A program made the position numbers and the translations under genes. Shown piece after piece: positions 1-7,745 of a DNA stretch of 17,676 nt (the stretch's first letter is position 1; each line of letters opens with the position of its first letter). Origin of the DNA: Cyanobacteria bacterium UBA11153. Lineage in GTDB: Bacteria > Cyanobacteriota > Cyanobacteriia > Cyanobacteriales > Coleofasciculaceae. Location of the stretch: assembly GCA_003511885.1 (NCBI GenBank), contig DOIX01000133.1, positions 3,642 to 21,317 of the forward strand, given 5' to 3'. Under the pieces are notes generated by a model. It saw only the letters and a program-made list of their open reading frames with translations, searched no databases and was not told the DNA's origin.

Positions 1-64
1 AAATATTTAGGGTTTGTTGCCAAGGTTATCGCTCGAATGCTTTACCCCTACCAATCTCTCTGTC

Positions 65-90
65 TCCTAACCGCTGTGGCGGTTGCTATA
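65..90 (-). repeat. Core copy of dispersed GCAACC/GGTT palindromic repeat
   Basis: Read on the minus strand this gives TATAGCAACCGCCACAGCGG followed by TTAGGA, matching the core of the longer repeats at 4961, 5825, 7493 and 9434. The half-sites AACCGC and GCGGTT form a small hairpin. It begins 1 base past the gcvH stop codon, so it may be the 3' hairpin of that transcript. The ~70-bp right part of the longer copies is not recognisable here. Confidence 0.6.
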
Positions 91-91
91 A

Positions 92-481
92 CTATTCCCC
101 TTCCACCTGTATCCGATACTCATCAGCGGTGAGTGCGTCGATTAATTCATCTGGATTATTAATCCGTACTTTAACCAACCATCCCTCCCCGTATGGATCG
201 TCGGAAACCAATTCTGGGGATTCGATGGTAGTATCGTTACGCTCGATTACCGTCCCCGAAATGGGAGCGTATATTTCCTCAACAGCCTTGACTGATTCGA
301 TGCTACCAAAAGTTTCTCCTTTGATCAGGGCATCGCCAATTTCTGGGAGTTCGACAAATACAAGATCCCCGAGTTGCTCTAGGGCAAATGCGCTAATACC
401 AATGGTCGCGATTTCGCCATCAAGTCGGATATATTCGTGGGTGTCAAGATATTTTAAGTCGTCAGGACATTCTAGAGCCAT
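92..481 (-). CDS. gcvH: Glycine cleavage system H protein
   Basis: This lipoyl carrier shuttles the aminomethyl intermediate between the P, T and L proteins of the glycine cleavage system, which in cyanobacteria serves photorespiratory glycine breakdown. The 129-residue length is normal for the family. The lipoylation motif ESVKAVEE places the modified lysine at residue 65, and the flanking [11 protein letters not shown] and [10 protein letters not shown] segments are typical of the lipoyl hammerhead fold. On the minus strand a GAGGA Shine-Dalgarno lies about 10 bases before the ATG, supporting this start. gcvT and gcvP are not in the window, so it stands alone next to the phycoerythrin genes. 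The 207 bases between it and the end of cpeY contain the palindrome GGCTCGAGCC (532-541) inside a CTCCC/GGGAG inverted pair. I do not recognise a glycine riboswitch there. Confidence 0.97.
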   Translation of the reverse strand: MALECPDDLKYLDTHEYIRLDGEIATIGISAFALEQLGDLVFVELPEIGDALIKGETFGSIESVKAVEEIYAPISGTVIERNDTTIESPELVSDDPYGEGWLVKVRINNPDELIDALTADEYRIQVEGE

Positions 482-688
482 CTGGCATCCTCAATTCAGC
501 AAAGCTAAGTTTACAATTGAAACCTCTCCCGGCTCGAGCCACGCTCAAACTGGGAGATTCCTCAGAACCTCGATCTAGCTTGTCGCCCGTCACTTCAGAA
601 GCTATCTGGCTAGACTTTTCTGAATCGCTACGAATCAGCTCTACGGGGCTATGACTGCACCGACTTTACTTCCCCATACTAGTAATTG

Positions 689-1966
689 TCAACTGTCGGC
701 TACTATAGCACCTGCTTTGGCACGAATTAGCCAATCTGAATCATCTGCGGCTATCTCATTACCCGTAGTGTCTCCCAATTCTTTTAATGCCAATAAAGAG
801 GCATATTTTAAATCAAAAATTTGAGTATTTAAAGCATCTTTGAGAATTGAAATTGCCCGCTTATCTCCTAGATTTCCCAAGGCAATTGCTGCTGCTGCTC
901 TTGATTTTTGAAACTGAGGCATGGTATTGCCCAATGCTTCTACCAACAAATCATAAGCTGGGGCATATCTGAGCCAACCATATAATTTGATGACGTGATA
1001 GTGCGCTCCATAATCATTATGAGCTTCTTTGTCCCAAGCATTTAAAAGCGCATCGGGGGCTTCATCTAGATACAATTCCAACAGGGTTTTACTGGCCAAA
1101 TAACAGCGTCCAAAATCTGTATGGTATAGTTCATTAATTACAAAATCCAAAGTCGGTTTTTGGTCGTATTCATGGACGAGATCCAAATCGTCGGGACGAT
1201 CTCGAATTACCCGATCTAAATAGGGTTCGACTGAAGCAAAACTGACTTTACCCTCCGCCAAACCAGCATCAGCCAATAGGCGGATTCCTCGCAGGCGAAA
1301 GACAATGGAAACAGGACAGCGAGAAATTTGAGGAATGGCATCATAATAGTTAGCATCGATTAAGTCTTGGATGGAACCTCGCCGTGCATTAACGTTCTGA
1401 TGCTGGAGAAAGGCGACTACTTCGGAAATTTGGCTGTAGTCCCCCGTCAAGCGACAAAGATTAGAGAGCGCAGCACTCTTGATCGATGGGTCATCTGCTG
1501 ATAAAAACTTTTTAATCCGCCCTGCGGCTGGTTGATAGTTTAATTTAGCCAGAGTTTGAATAATCGTTCGGTAACTCTGATTAGGCTTATCTAATAATTG
1601 GGCAATTTCTTCTAAAATATCTGGATCGTCAGTGCCAATTTCGCCAATTGCCCAGACGGCATTTTCGACTGTGTAACAATCTTCATCTCCCAGACAGGAG
1701 CCAATCAAGGGCAAAGCATCCTTCACCTGCAAGCGCCCCAAACTTTCCAGTGCTTTGCGCCGCGTAATGCGATCGTACAGATCCGAACCAGGATTTTGGA
1801 CTACTTCAATTAAGGCATTGATCGACCGTTCTGTGGGAAAATTAATCAGGTGAGAAACGGCAACGTAGTGTTCCGTCGGAGCGGCAAGCTGTTCCGTTGG
1901 GGTCTTGAGGAGTGCGATCGCTTGGTCTTCGGTCAAGCCAAACATGTTGAAAAAACGTTTATCCAT
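689..1966 (-). CDS. cpeY: Phycoerythrin alpha-subunit bilin lyase CpeY
   Basis: This is an E/F-type (HEAT-repeat) bilin lyase. In Fremyella, CpeY (with CpeZ) attaches phycoerythrobilin to the alpha-PE subunit at Cys-82. The 425-residue length fits CpeY and is too long for CpeZ or CpeF. The N-terminus MDKRFFNMFGL is characteristic. HEAT/PBS-lyase repeats run from about residue 55 (ALESLGRLQVKDALPLIGSC) to 130 and again at 335-400 (AAAAIALGNLGDKRAIS), with a more irregular helical middle. GGTGAG lies immediately before the ATG as a close Shine-Dalgarno. Elsewhere cpeY is usually directly followed by cpeZ; here cpeZ is 3.2 kb upstream on the same strand, with cpeS, cpeT and a cpeF-like gene between them. 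An oppositely oriented small gene begins about 60-125 bp upstream. Confidence 0.93.
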   Translation of the reverse strand: MDKRFFNMFGLTEDQAIALLKTPTEQLAAPTEHYVAVSHLINFPTERSINALIEVVQNPGSDLYDRITRRKALESLGRLQVKDALPLIGSCLGDEDCYTVENAVWAIGEIGTDDPDILEEIAQLLDKPNQSYRTIIQTLAKLNYQPAAGRIKKFLSADDPSIKSAALSNLCRLTGDYSQISEVVAFLQHQNVNARRGSIQDLIDANYYDAIPQISRCPVSIVFRLRGIRLLADAGLAEGKVSFASVEPYLDRVIRDRPDDLDLVHEYDQKPTLDFVINELYHTDFGRCYLASKTLLELYLDEAPDALLNAWDKEAHNDYGAHYHVIKLYGWLRYAPAYDLLVEALGNTMPQFQKSRAAAAIALGNLGDKRAISILKDALNTQIFDLKYASLLALKELGDTTGNEIAADDSDWLIRAKAGAIVADS

Positions 1967-2092
1967 CTCACCAATCGGTTATGCTTCTTGACAATCGCTT
2001 ACAATTTTATACGATAGTGGGGGCTAGATATGAGAAAATTAAACCATTGTCTGAGAGCAACCGCAACTACCCCCAAGACGGAAATAACAGAG

Positions 2093-2356
2093 ATGGCTGA
2101 AAATTTAGAAACAAAGGCAAGCGAAACCCAGGATTCCTCTCTTGATAGAGAGGCAGTAACCCCTCAAGACATTGCTGAAGTCATTCTGGAATTTGAGCAA
2201 TATCGACAACGCCTGATTGATGAAATGACTACTGTCGCCCAAAAAGCCAAGCTCCCCAAATCGAAAATGATGGCACGCTTGGAGCCGGAACTGGCCCAAA
2301 TTGATGCTACCCTGGAGAACCTACGCACCCAACACGCTGCCCTGACTAGTAATTAA
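2093..2356 (+). CDS. Small conserved-looking protein of unknown function
   Basis: I do not recognise this 87-residue protein. It is hydrophilic and lacks a signal peptide or membrane segment. The first 30 residues are acidic and Ser/Thr-rich. The rest looks helical and coiled-coil-like, with the segments DIAEVILEFEQYRQRL, AQKAKLPKSKMMARL and ELAQIDATLENLRTQ. An upstream in-frame ATG at 2030 would add 21 residues (108 in total), but these look unlike coding sequence and would shrink the divergent spacer with cpeY to 63 bp, so I prefer ATG 2093. It is transcribed divergently from cpeY and points towards the cpeF-like gene 309 bp downstream. Position alone suggests a role in phycoerythrin biogenesis; nothing in the sequence shows it. 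Confidence 0.65.
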   Translation: MAENLETKASETQDSSLDREAVTPQDIAEVILEFEQYRQRLIDEMTTVAQKAKLPKSKMMARLEPELAQIDATLENLRTQHAALTSN

Positions 2357-2665
2357 GCAAATGGGCTATTGATGGCTGAAGGAAAAAAGATCAAATCTCG
2401 ATCTATTAAAGCTTTCAAGGGTATTAAACTGGAATTAGAGGGCAGGAATAACCAGATAATACTGCTGGAACTAATCAGTTACCGTACCGTAATCTTAAAC
2501 TTTGGCAACGCTCGCCGATCGCTAAAACTATTCCCGGTTCCCTGTTGCCTATCTCCATCATCCAACTTTTTCAGGATACCTGATGGAGGAAAGGCTGAAA
2601 ATAGCTTCCCTACTCCATCAATCTTTGCGCTTTTTCCTATTTTCCCTGCTAGATCGGAATTATCC
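2357..2665. other. 309-bp intergenic region with one hairpin
   Basis: This gap lies between the small unknown gene and the cpeF-like start. It is formally open in the cpeF frame from 2369, but that extension reads as low-complexity non-homologous sequence. The only clear structure is an 8-bp inverted repeat, CTCCATCA (2553-2560) and TGATGGAG (2581-2588), about 80 bases before the cpeF start. I see no convincing sigma-70 promoter. Confidence 0.5.
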
Positions 2666-3550
2666 ATGAGTAATCAGATTAACGTTTTGCCAATGTCACC
2701 CCCTGAAGTCGATGACTTTCTGGCAGCAGCGAGACAAGAAGTTGCCGAACAAAGGTTTGATGGGGGCGATCGCGAAAGGCTTAAAATGATGGTGGAGTGT
2801 CTGGGGGATTCCCGGGGAATGGTTCGCTTAGGTTTTGCTGATACGCTGGGGAAAATTGGCGTACCTGCTATTCCTTTCTTGGTAGAAGCTCTCCTCCACC
2901 ACGATAATCCGGTGGTACGTCGAGCCAGTGCCAAAACTCTCACCCTGATTGCGGATCCGACAACGGTAGAGCCTCTGGTTCATGCCCTATTGGAGGATGA
3001 GGATACGGTAGTTAAAGGTTCGGCGGTGGGGGCACTGGCTCGAATTGGGGAGGCATCTGTCCCCGTCTTATTAGAGATTATCGCTTCATCCCATCAGCCC
3101 GAAAGTACTAAAGGTCATGCTGCCTGGGCTTTGTCTTTTATTGGCAGTGAGGCTAAGGAGTATCTGTATCGAGAGATTGCCTCTGATGTGGATGCGGTGA
3201 GGGCAGCAGTAGTGGGTGCGATCGCAAAAATTGCTCAGGATAGCGGGGAACCTCAAGCCTTTGAGGTACTGATGAATGCTCTCAATGATTTATCAGAAAC
3301 GGTACGAATTGAAGCCGCAGCAGTATTAGGAAATTTGGCTTATAAACCAGCAGCTTCCCGTTTGATTGAGTTGCTAGCTCACCCTGAAGGGGAAACCCGT
3401 AAGGCAGTCGCTTTATCTTTGATGAAAATTAAGGATGGTAGTGCTTTGGAACCTTTAAAAGCAGCTTTAGAAAAGGAAACGGAAGGAGGAATTAAGCCGG
3501 TGATAAAATTGGCAATTACTCAATTAGAAAGGCAATCCGATGACAGTTGA
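2666..3550 (+). CDS. cpeF: HEAT-repeat phycobilin lyase, CpeF/MpeV-like
   Basis: This 294-residue protein is built almost entirely of PBS-lyase HEAT repeats. Clear units are VRLGFADTLGKIGVPAIPFL (about 50-70), VRRASAKTLTLIADPTTVEP, VKGSAVGALARIGEASVPVL, VRIEAAAVLGNLAYKPAASR and TRKAVALSLMKI. In Fremyella, CpeF ligates the doubly linked phycoerythrobilin of beta-PE (Cys-48/59 in that numbering). Size, repeat type and location among cpe genes fit CpeF, but E/F lyases resemble each other, so the exact member is less certain than the family. I start at ATG 2666 (MSNQINVLPMSPP) rather than the in-frame ATG 2369, whose extra 99 residues are not family-like. It converges with cpeT. Its last residues (DDS) and TGA stop lie inside a TGACAGT heptamer array. 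Confidence 0.8.
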   Translation: MSNQINVLPMSPPEVDDFLAAARQEVAEQRFDGGDRERLKMMVECLGDSRGMVRLGFADTLGKIGVPAIPFLVEALLHHDNPVVRRASAKTLTLIADPTTVEPLVHALLEDEDTVVKGSAVGALARIGEASVPVLLEIIASSHQPESTKGHAAWALSFIGSEAKEYLYREIASDVDAVRAAVVGAIAKIAQDSGEPQAFEVLMNALNDLSETVRIEAAAVLGNLAYKPAASRLIELLAHPEGETRKAVALSLMKIKDGSALEPLKAALEKETEGGIKPVIKLAITQLERQSDDS

Positions 3551-3610
3551 CAGTTGACAGTTGACAGTTGACAGTTGACAGTTGACAGTTGACAGTTGAC
3601 AGTTGATAGT
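3541..3610 (+). repeat. TGACAGT heptamer array (STRR), 10 units
   Basis: Nine perfect TGACAGT units (3541-3603) are followed by one TGATAGT. The array overlaps the last three codons and stop of the cpeF-like gene: the stop TGA is the start of the second unit. It lies between convergent genes, ending 16 bp before the end of cpeT. Such short tandemly repeated repetitive sequences are a known hallmark of many filamentous cyanobacteria. Confidence 0.95.
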
Positions 3611-3626
3611 TGTCGATCTGTCAGAT

Positions 3627-4229
3627 TTATTCTAGAGGGGGCATCAAAGGTACTTCTGAAGCATAACAGGAACGTTTTTCAAATCTCAAGGGACCGACTG
3701 TCGATCCCCATACCTGCTGTTGGGTGGTAACATCTATGCCCCGATCTAAAGTCACAAAAGTTGTTTCTGTCAATTCGACATCACTGACAAGATAAGTTTG
3801 TTTGCCATACTTTTCAATCAAACAACTATTCCCTTCAACTCTCCCTCGAAATAGATTCCCCTCCCATTGAAACACCATTGAACAGTTATAGCGGCGTTCA
3901 ATACAGTTAAGAGTAATGGTTTTTAAAATATCCAATTCCCGTCCAGCCCCAGCATAACGGATCCGGTCTTTTAGTCCATAATTTTCAACATAAACTTGTC
4001 CTTCTTGTTCAACAAAGCGATGGACACCTTGGCGATAGGGAGTCCAGAGATCGTGATTATAGACTTGCTCGGAATAAAAACCAATTCCTGAGAAAAAATC
4101 CCAAGGTAATGGGCGAAAAAAAAGGCGGATATGAGCGTAATTCCGCCCATCGGCAAACGCTTGTTTTTGATTGCTAAAATCACCCGCAATCCAGCGAGCT
4201 AAAGTTAAGACTAAATTCCTGTCAATCAT
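3627..4229 (-). CDS. cpeT: Phycoerythrobilin lyase CpeT (CpcT/CpeT family)
   Basis: CpeT is a T-type bilin lyase of calycin-like beta-barrel fold. Family members attach a bilin to the cysteine near position 165 of beta-phycobiliproteins, here presumably Cys-167 of CpeB. The protein has 200 residues, the family size. Recognisable family segments are the N-terminal LVLTLARWIAGDFSNQKQA, the RLFFRPLPWDFF strand, GFYSEQVYNHDLWTPYRQ, and the C-terminal TTFVTLDRGID and QVWGSTVGPLRFEK. On the minus strand AAGG lies just before the ATG. It sits 10 bp downstream of cpeS and is surely co-transcribed with it. In several cyanobacteria the order is cpeS-cpeT-cpeR; no cpeR follows here. Confidence 0.95.
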   Translation of the reverse strand: MIDRNLVLTLARWIAGDFSNQKQAFADGRNYAHIRLFFRPLPWDFFSGIGFYSEQVYNHDLWTPYRQGVHRFVEQEGQVYVENYGLKDRIRYAGAGRELDILKTITLNCIERRYNCSMVFQWEGNLFRGRVEGNSCLIEKYGKQTYLVSDVELTETTFVTLDRGIDVTTQQQVWGSTVGPLRFEKRSCYASEVPLMPPLE

Positions 4230-4239
4230 CCTTAAATCC

Positions 4240-4770
4240 TTAATTCGCTCTCGATCGAATTTCTGAAGAAAAAGAAGCCGTTACCACCCCAGAGCCTTCA
4301 CTGGTTTTAATCAGGGAAACTCGCATGCGAAAATTGGGGTTGACGAACCAAATTCTTTCTTCAGCCGCCGCCCTTTCATATTCAGTTAAGAGGACAAAAG
4401 TGCCATCTTCCTGAATCTGATACTTGCCAATAGAAGGAATTGTTTCTGCATAGCCGCGATCTCGCAACAATCTCCCCGCTGACAGGTTATCTGGGTTAGG
4501 AATTGGCACTAAAATCGTCGTTCCCTGAAAAGTTTCTGCTTCATCCCAATCGGAATCTCCTTCCCAACTCATGCGAAAGGGATGGGCTGCCTCATGCGGG
4601 TCAATATTATAGGATTTACACAGGTTAATCACCTCTGAATCTTCTACAGCCAGAGGGATAATATCAATCGTTGAGGTGACTTGTTCAAAGTGGCGAAAAG
4701 CGAGGTGGTGGGCGCTGCGCTGGGAATTCCAGCGTCCCAGAGAAAGCTCAACAAATTGGGTAATATCCAT
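4240..4770 (-). CDS. cpeS: Phycoerythrobilin lyase CpeS (CpcS/CpeS family)
   Basis: CpeS is an S/U-type lyase with a lipocalin-like barrel. In Fremyella, CpeS attaches phycoerythrobilin to beta-PE Cys-82. The 176-residue protein begins MDITQFVELSLGRWNSQRS, the typical helix and GxW entry to the barrel. Other family segments are FRMSWEGDSDWDE, the strand GYAETIPSIGKYQI, and ERIWFVNPNFRMRVSL. It is the first gene of the cpeS-cpeT pair, with only 10 bp between them. No good Shine-Dalgarno precedes the ATG; a short GTTGACA-type heptamer array lies 10-35 bases upstream, occupying the place where leader and promoter would be expected. Compared with Fremyella cpeCDESTR, the linker genes cpeC/D/E are missing here. 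Confidence 0.94.
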   Translation of the reverse strand: MDITQFVELSLGRWNSQRSAHHLAFRHFEQVTSTIDIIPLAVEDSEVINLCKSYNIDPHEAAHPFRMSWEGDSDWDEAETFQGTTILVPIPNPDNLSAGRLLRDRGYAETIPSIGKYQIQEDGTFVLLTEYERAAAEERIWFVNPNFRMRVSLIKTSEGSGVVTASFSSEIRSRAN

Positions 4771-4780
4771 AAGATATAGC

Positions 4781-4804
4781 AGTTGACAGTTGATAGTTGA
4801 CAGT
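4781..4804 (+). repeat. AGTTGAC heptamer array (STRR), 3 units
   Basis: AGTTGAC, AGTTGAT and AGTTGAC are followed by a partial fourth unit. This is the same family as the array at 3541. It lies immediately upstream of cpeS; on the cpeS sense strand it reads as CAACTGT/CAACTAT-type units, as in the leader of ribE. Confidence 0.85.
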
Positions 4805-4902
4805 TATTTGATGAAGATCAAACCCCATATCAAGCAATGGTTCAAGGCTCTCTTTATGATGTTATTTCTGTAGATACCGATATGGCGGTTGCTATAACTT
4901 GA
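4804..4902 (+). pseudogene. Possible coding remnant ending at a repeat half-site
   Basis: One frame reads, without stop, LFDEDQTPYQAMVQG and then SLYDVISVDTDMAVAIT before TGA. It looks protein-like but has no plausible start, being cut on the left by the heptamer array. Its last six codons (MAVAIT) come from a GGCGGTTGCTATA half-site of the dispersed repeat (4882-4898, minus orientation). I cannot name a parent family. It could be chance open frame. Confidence 0.25.
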
Positions 4903-4960
4903 GAAAGTGATAGACTTAATCATATCTTCGCTCTTGAAAAGAAGAGCATAGTATTGGGTG

Positions 4961-5058
4961 CTATAGCAACCCTATGGGCGGTTAAGACGTTCTCAATTCC
5001 AGCAAACCATTAGATTTTCCGACTTTCTTCCCTAGCAAGAGTGCCCCTAGCCCCTAGT
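4961..5058 (+). repeat. Dispersed ~100-bp repeat, long copy 1, with CCCTAGY tail
   Basis: It starts CTATAGCAACC, then GGGCGGTTAAGACGTTCTCA and ATTCC, then AAACCATTAGATTTTCC and GACTTTCTTCCC, and ends in two CCCTAGC/T heptamers. It aligns along its length with the copies at 5825 and 9434 and over about 60 bp with the copy at 7493, all in the same orientation. Confidence 0.8.
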
Positions 5059-5125
5059 CCCTCCCTATGCCTGGTTTGAACAAGGCCGACGATCGCAAAA
5101 ACTGGCTGGCAATTTTCTCGATCTT

Positions 5126-5737
5126 TCAACTCGGACTAAGCTTGTATTTCAGCAGATCCAAGCGAGATAAAGCACTCGCAGCCATCTCCCGTACATAAGT
5201 ATCAGCCGTTTCATCATTCGCCGATTTGCTTAACACTTCTCGAGAGCGATCGCTATCAATAGCACCAATTGCATTAATAATCGCCACTGCTAACCCCAAA
5301 TTATCCGTTACCTCCAAAACTTCCAGCAGGCTATCCAATCCTGGCACGCCAATCTCTCCTAAAGCCATAGCCGAAGCAATATGAACCACAGGATTGGGGT
5401 CATTAAGTGCGGTTTTCAATCCTTCAATCCCCTCAGAGGGAAAAGTAACTTCCGGATAGTTGACAGCTACCTGTGCTAGAGCCTTGGCACAACTGCCCTT
5501 CACCGTGACATTATCGCTATTGAGCAAAGACTGGACTAGGGAAGGAACAGTATCCACACCAATCGCTCCTAGAGCTTTCACCGCTGCTCGCCGATAGGTA
5601 GTATCCTCCTCATCCAACACTGCCATCAAACGAGGAATCGTCGTTTCATCGCAGGTTTCCACCAATTCCCACATCGCCCGATCGCGCAAATGAGGATTGG
5701 GGTGTTTCAATTGTTCAAATAAAGAGTCTTGTTCCAT
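5126..5737 (-). CDS. cpeZ: Phycoerythrin lyase chaperone-like subunit CpeZ
   Basis: This 203-residue HEAT-repeat protein fits CpeZ, which in Fremyella acts as a chaperone-like partner stabilising CpeY and phycoerythrin and improving bilin attachment. It is highly regular: FEQLKHPNPHLRDRAMWELVE, then TYRRAAVKALGAIGVDTVPS, VKGSCAKALAQVAVNYPEV, VVHIASAMALGEIGVPGLD, AVAIINAIGAIDSD and VREMAASALSRLDLL. The open frame extends to 5836, but I choose the internal ATG at 5737 (MEQDSLFEQL). The 33 extra residues are encoded by spacer sequence and by the left end of a dispersed repeat, and 203 residues is the family length. It lies downstream of cpeA on the same strand, 338 bp away, and far from its usual partner gene cpeY. 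Confidence 0.92.
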   Translation of the reverse strand: MEQDSLFEQLKHPNPHLRDRAMWELVETCDETTIPRLMAVLDEEDTTYRRAAVKALGAIGVDTVPSLVQSLLNSDNVTVKGSCAKALAQVAVNYPEVTFPSEGIEGLKTALNDPNPVVHIASAMALGEIGVPGLDSLLEVLEVTDNLGLAVAIINAIGAIDSDRSREVLSKSANDETADTYVREMAASALSRLDLLKYKLSPS

Positions 5738-5824
5738 ATTTTTTCGAGAAAGTCCAGTTGCAATTTTATAGCGCTTGGCGATCGTGAAGGCGGGCGAGTC
5801 TTCGAGAAGCCTTCCCACGGATGG

Positions 5825-5953
5825 TACAGCAACCACTAGGGAGGTTAAGACATTCTCAATTCCTCAACCCCTTGATTTTACAGCTTTCTTCCCAATCCTC
5901 TAGTCCCTAGCCTCTAGTCCCTAGCCCCTAGCCTCTAGCCCCTGGTTCCTAGC
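5825..5953 (+). repeat. Dispersed repeat, long copy 2, with 8-unit CCCTAGY tail
   Basis: TACAGCAACCACTAGGGAGG is followed by TTAAGACATTCTCAATTCC, CCCTTGATTTTACAGCTTTC and TTCCCAATC. The tail at 5898-5953 has eight heptamers of the type CTCTAGT/CCCTAGC. The palindromic core is degenerate here. The left end intrudes into the longer open frame upstream of the true cpeZ start. It lies between cpeA and cpeZ, both read on the other strand. Confidence 0.8.
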
Positions 5954-5975
5954 TGTATCCATTTTCCATAACTAA

Positions 5976-6030
5976 GGGACTCTCAATCCCTAGCTTACCC
6001 TCAACAGGCAAGCAACGAATTGATAGTCCC
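5976..6030 (-). terminator. Inverted repeat downstream of cpeA, possible terminator or processing hairpin
   Basis: GGGACTCTCAAT (5976-5987) pairs with ATTGATAGTCCC (6019-6030) with one mismatch and a 31-base loop. It starts 45 bp after the cpeA stop. It lacks a run of T on the minus strand, so an RNA-stabilising or processing role is as likely as intrinsic termination. Confidence 0.35.
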
Positions 6031-6075
6031 TCAGTATTCAAACTAGTTTAACTCGGATCGGGTCAATCCATATCA

Positions 6076-6606
<531 letters not shown>

Positions 6607-6695
6607 TTAGATTCGGATGGCATGGCTAACCTGTATTGGCACAGACAAAGCCAAGAGCTGGATCGCCAAAAAACCGACGATCAAACCAGTATCAG

Positions 6696-7256
<561 letters not shown>

Positions 7257-7301
7257 TTAGCTCTCCTTAGTAAGTTATTGGATACAAGTTGCTTTTGATC
7301 G

Positions 7302-7353
7302 GGTTGGTCAAAGTCCAATCGCGGACTCAACCAATCTCTCGCAGATGAATATA
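7302..7353 (-). promoter_or_regulatory. Candidate cpeBA leader hairpin and -10 element
   Basis: On the minus strand TATATT (7348-7353) could be a -10 box, giving a transcript start near 7340 and an 84-base leader. I see no clear -35. Within that leader, GGTTG/AGTCC (7302-7316) pairs with GGACT/CAACC (7323-7332), forming a bulged hairpin with a 6-base loop about 45 bases before the start codon. This may stabilise the abundant mRNA. No TTGCACA-type L-box repeat is visible. Confidence 0.3.
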
Positions 7354-7492
7354 GGAAAGAAGTGTTGCCTCTGTCCCATGTATGAAAAAGAAAGTTACAT
7401 TTCTTAATGCAGAGACACTGGGAGGTGGAGAGTTTTAATTGCGGGTGATGTGCCGGACAGGATCTTACTGAGAGAGGACTTGCGCAAACCAT

Positions 7493-7552
7493 CTATAGCA
7501 ACCGCCAGGACAGTTAGGACATTCTCAATTCCTCAAATCCTTACCCTGTCTA
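7493..7552 (+). repeat. Dispersed repeat, copy 3, no heptamer tail
   Basis: CTATAGCAACCGCCAGGACA, then GTTAGGACATTCTCAATTCC and TCAAATCCTTACCCTGTCTAG. It matches the first ~60 bp of the other copies; the CCCTAGY tail is absent. It sits between the divergent cpeB and pebA genes. Confidence 0.75.
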
Positions 7553-7745
7553 GAAAAAAACCTAATTTATCGAGAGGTCTATTGCTGAGGATTCAGACCA
7601 TTGTCTGGTGGCAGATACCTGAACCGGATCGTGACAGAACCAGACAAATGTTACAAATTATTACGTTGTTTATGAGAAAGGAGACGGCTGCCAGTCCTTT
7701 CCTTTAAAATCGCAAAAACCTCACCCCATATCTTCCGACACGTCT

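Larger units (their letters stand above)
4771..5125. other. 355-bp spacer upstream of cpeS, downstream of cpeZ
   Basis: No intact gene is visible. The spacer contains, in order, a heptamer array, the possible coding remnant, a minus-strand half-site of the dispersed repeat (4882-4898), a long plus-oriented copy of that repeat from 4961, its CCCTAGY tail (5045-5058), and about 65 bases before the end of cpeZ. A promoter for cpeS must lie here unless transcription reads through from cpeZ. I could not pick a convincing one. Confidence 0.6.
7257..7745. other. 489-bp divergent cpeBA / pebA regulatory region
   Basis: The left part holds the cpeB Shine-Dalgarno, leader hairpin and candidate -10. 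TTGCGCAA, an 8-bp palindrome, lies at 7480-7487. The right half holds a copy of the dispersed repeat (7493-7552). An 85-codon open frame crossing here has no family-like features and I do not count it as a gene. No clear pebA promoter was found. Confidence 0.5.

Noticed and set aside
129..578. 149-codon open frame antisense to gcvH
   Set aside because: It is a shadow of gcvH, whose lipoyl motif is unmistakable; the antisense translation has no family features.
482..688. Glycine riboswitch upstream of gcvH
   Set aside because: Only a GGCTCGAGCC palindrome and a CTCCC/GGGAG pair are present; the conserved glycine aptamer core is not recognisable.
2369..2665. 99-residue N-terminal extension of the cpeF-like gene
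   Set aside because: It is not HEAT-like and is rich in Phe, Pro and Ser; the internal ATG 2666 gives a family-length protein.
5738..5836. 33-residue N-terminal extension of cpeZ
   Set aside because: It is encoded by spacer and repeat sequence, and the internal ATG gives the usual CpeZ length.
7257..7500. L-box (TTGCACA direct repeat) for chromatic control of cpeBA
   Set aside because: Only a single TTGCGCAA palindrome is present, with no direct repeat of the box.
7450..7707. 85-codon open frame between cpeB and pebA
   Set aside because: It crosses a dispersed repeat copy and reads as basic, low-information sequence; the region is better explained as the divergent regulatory spacer.
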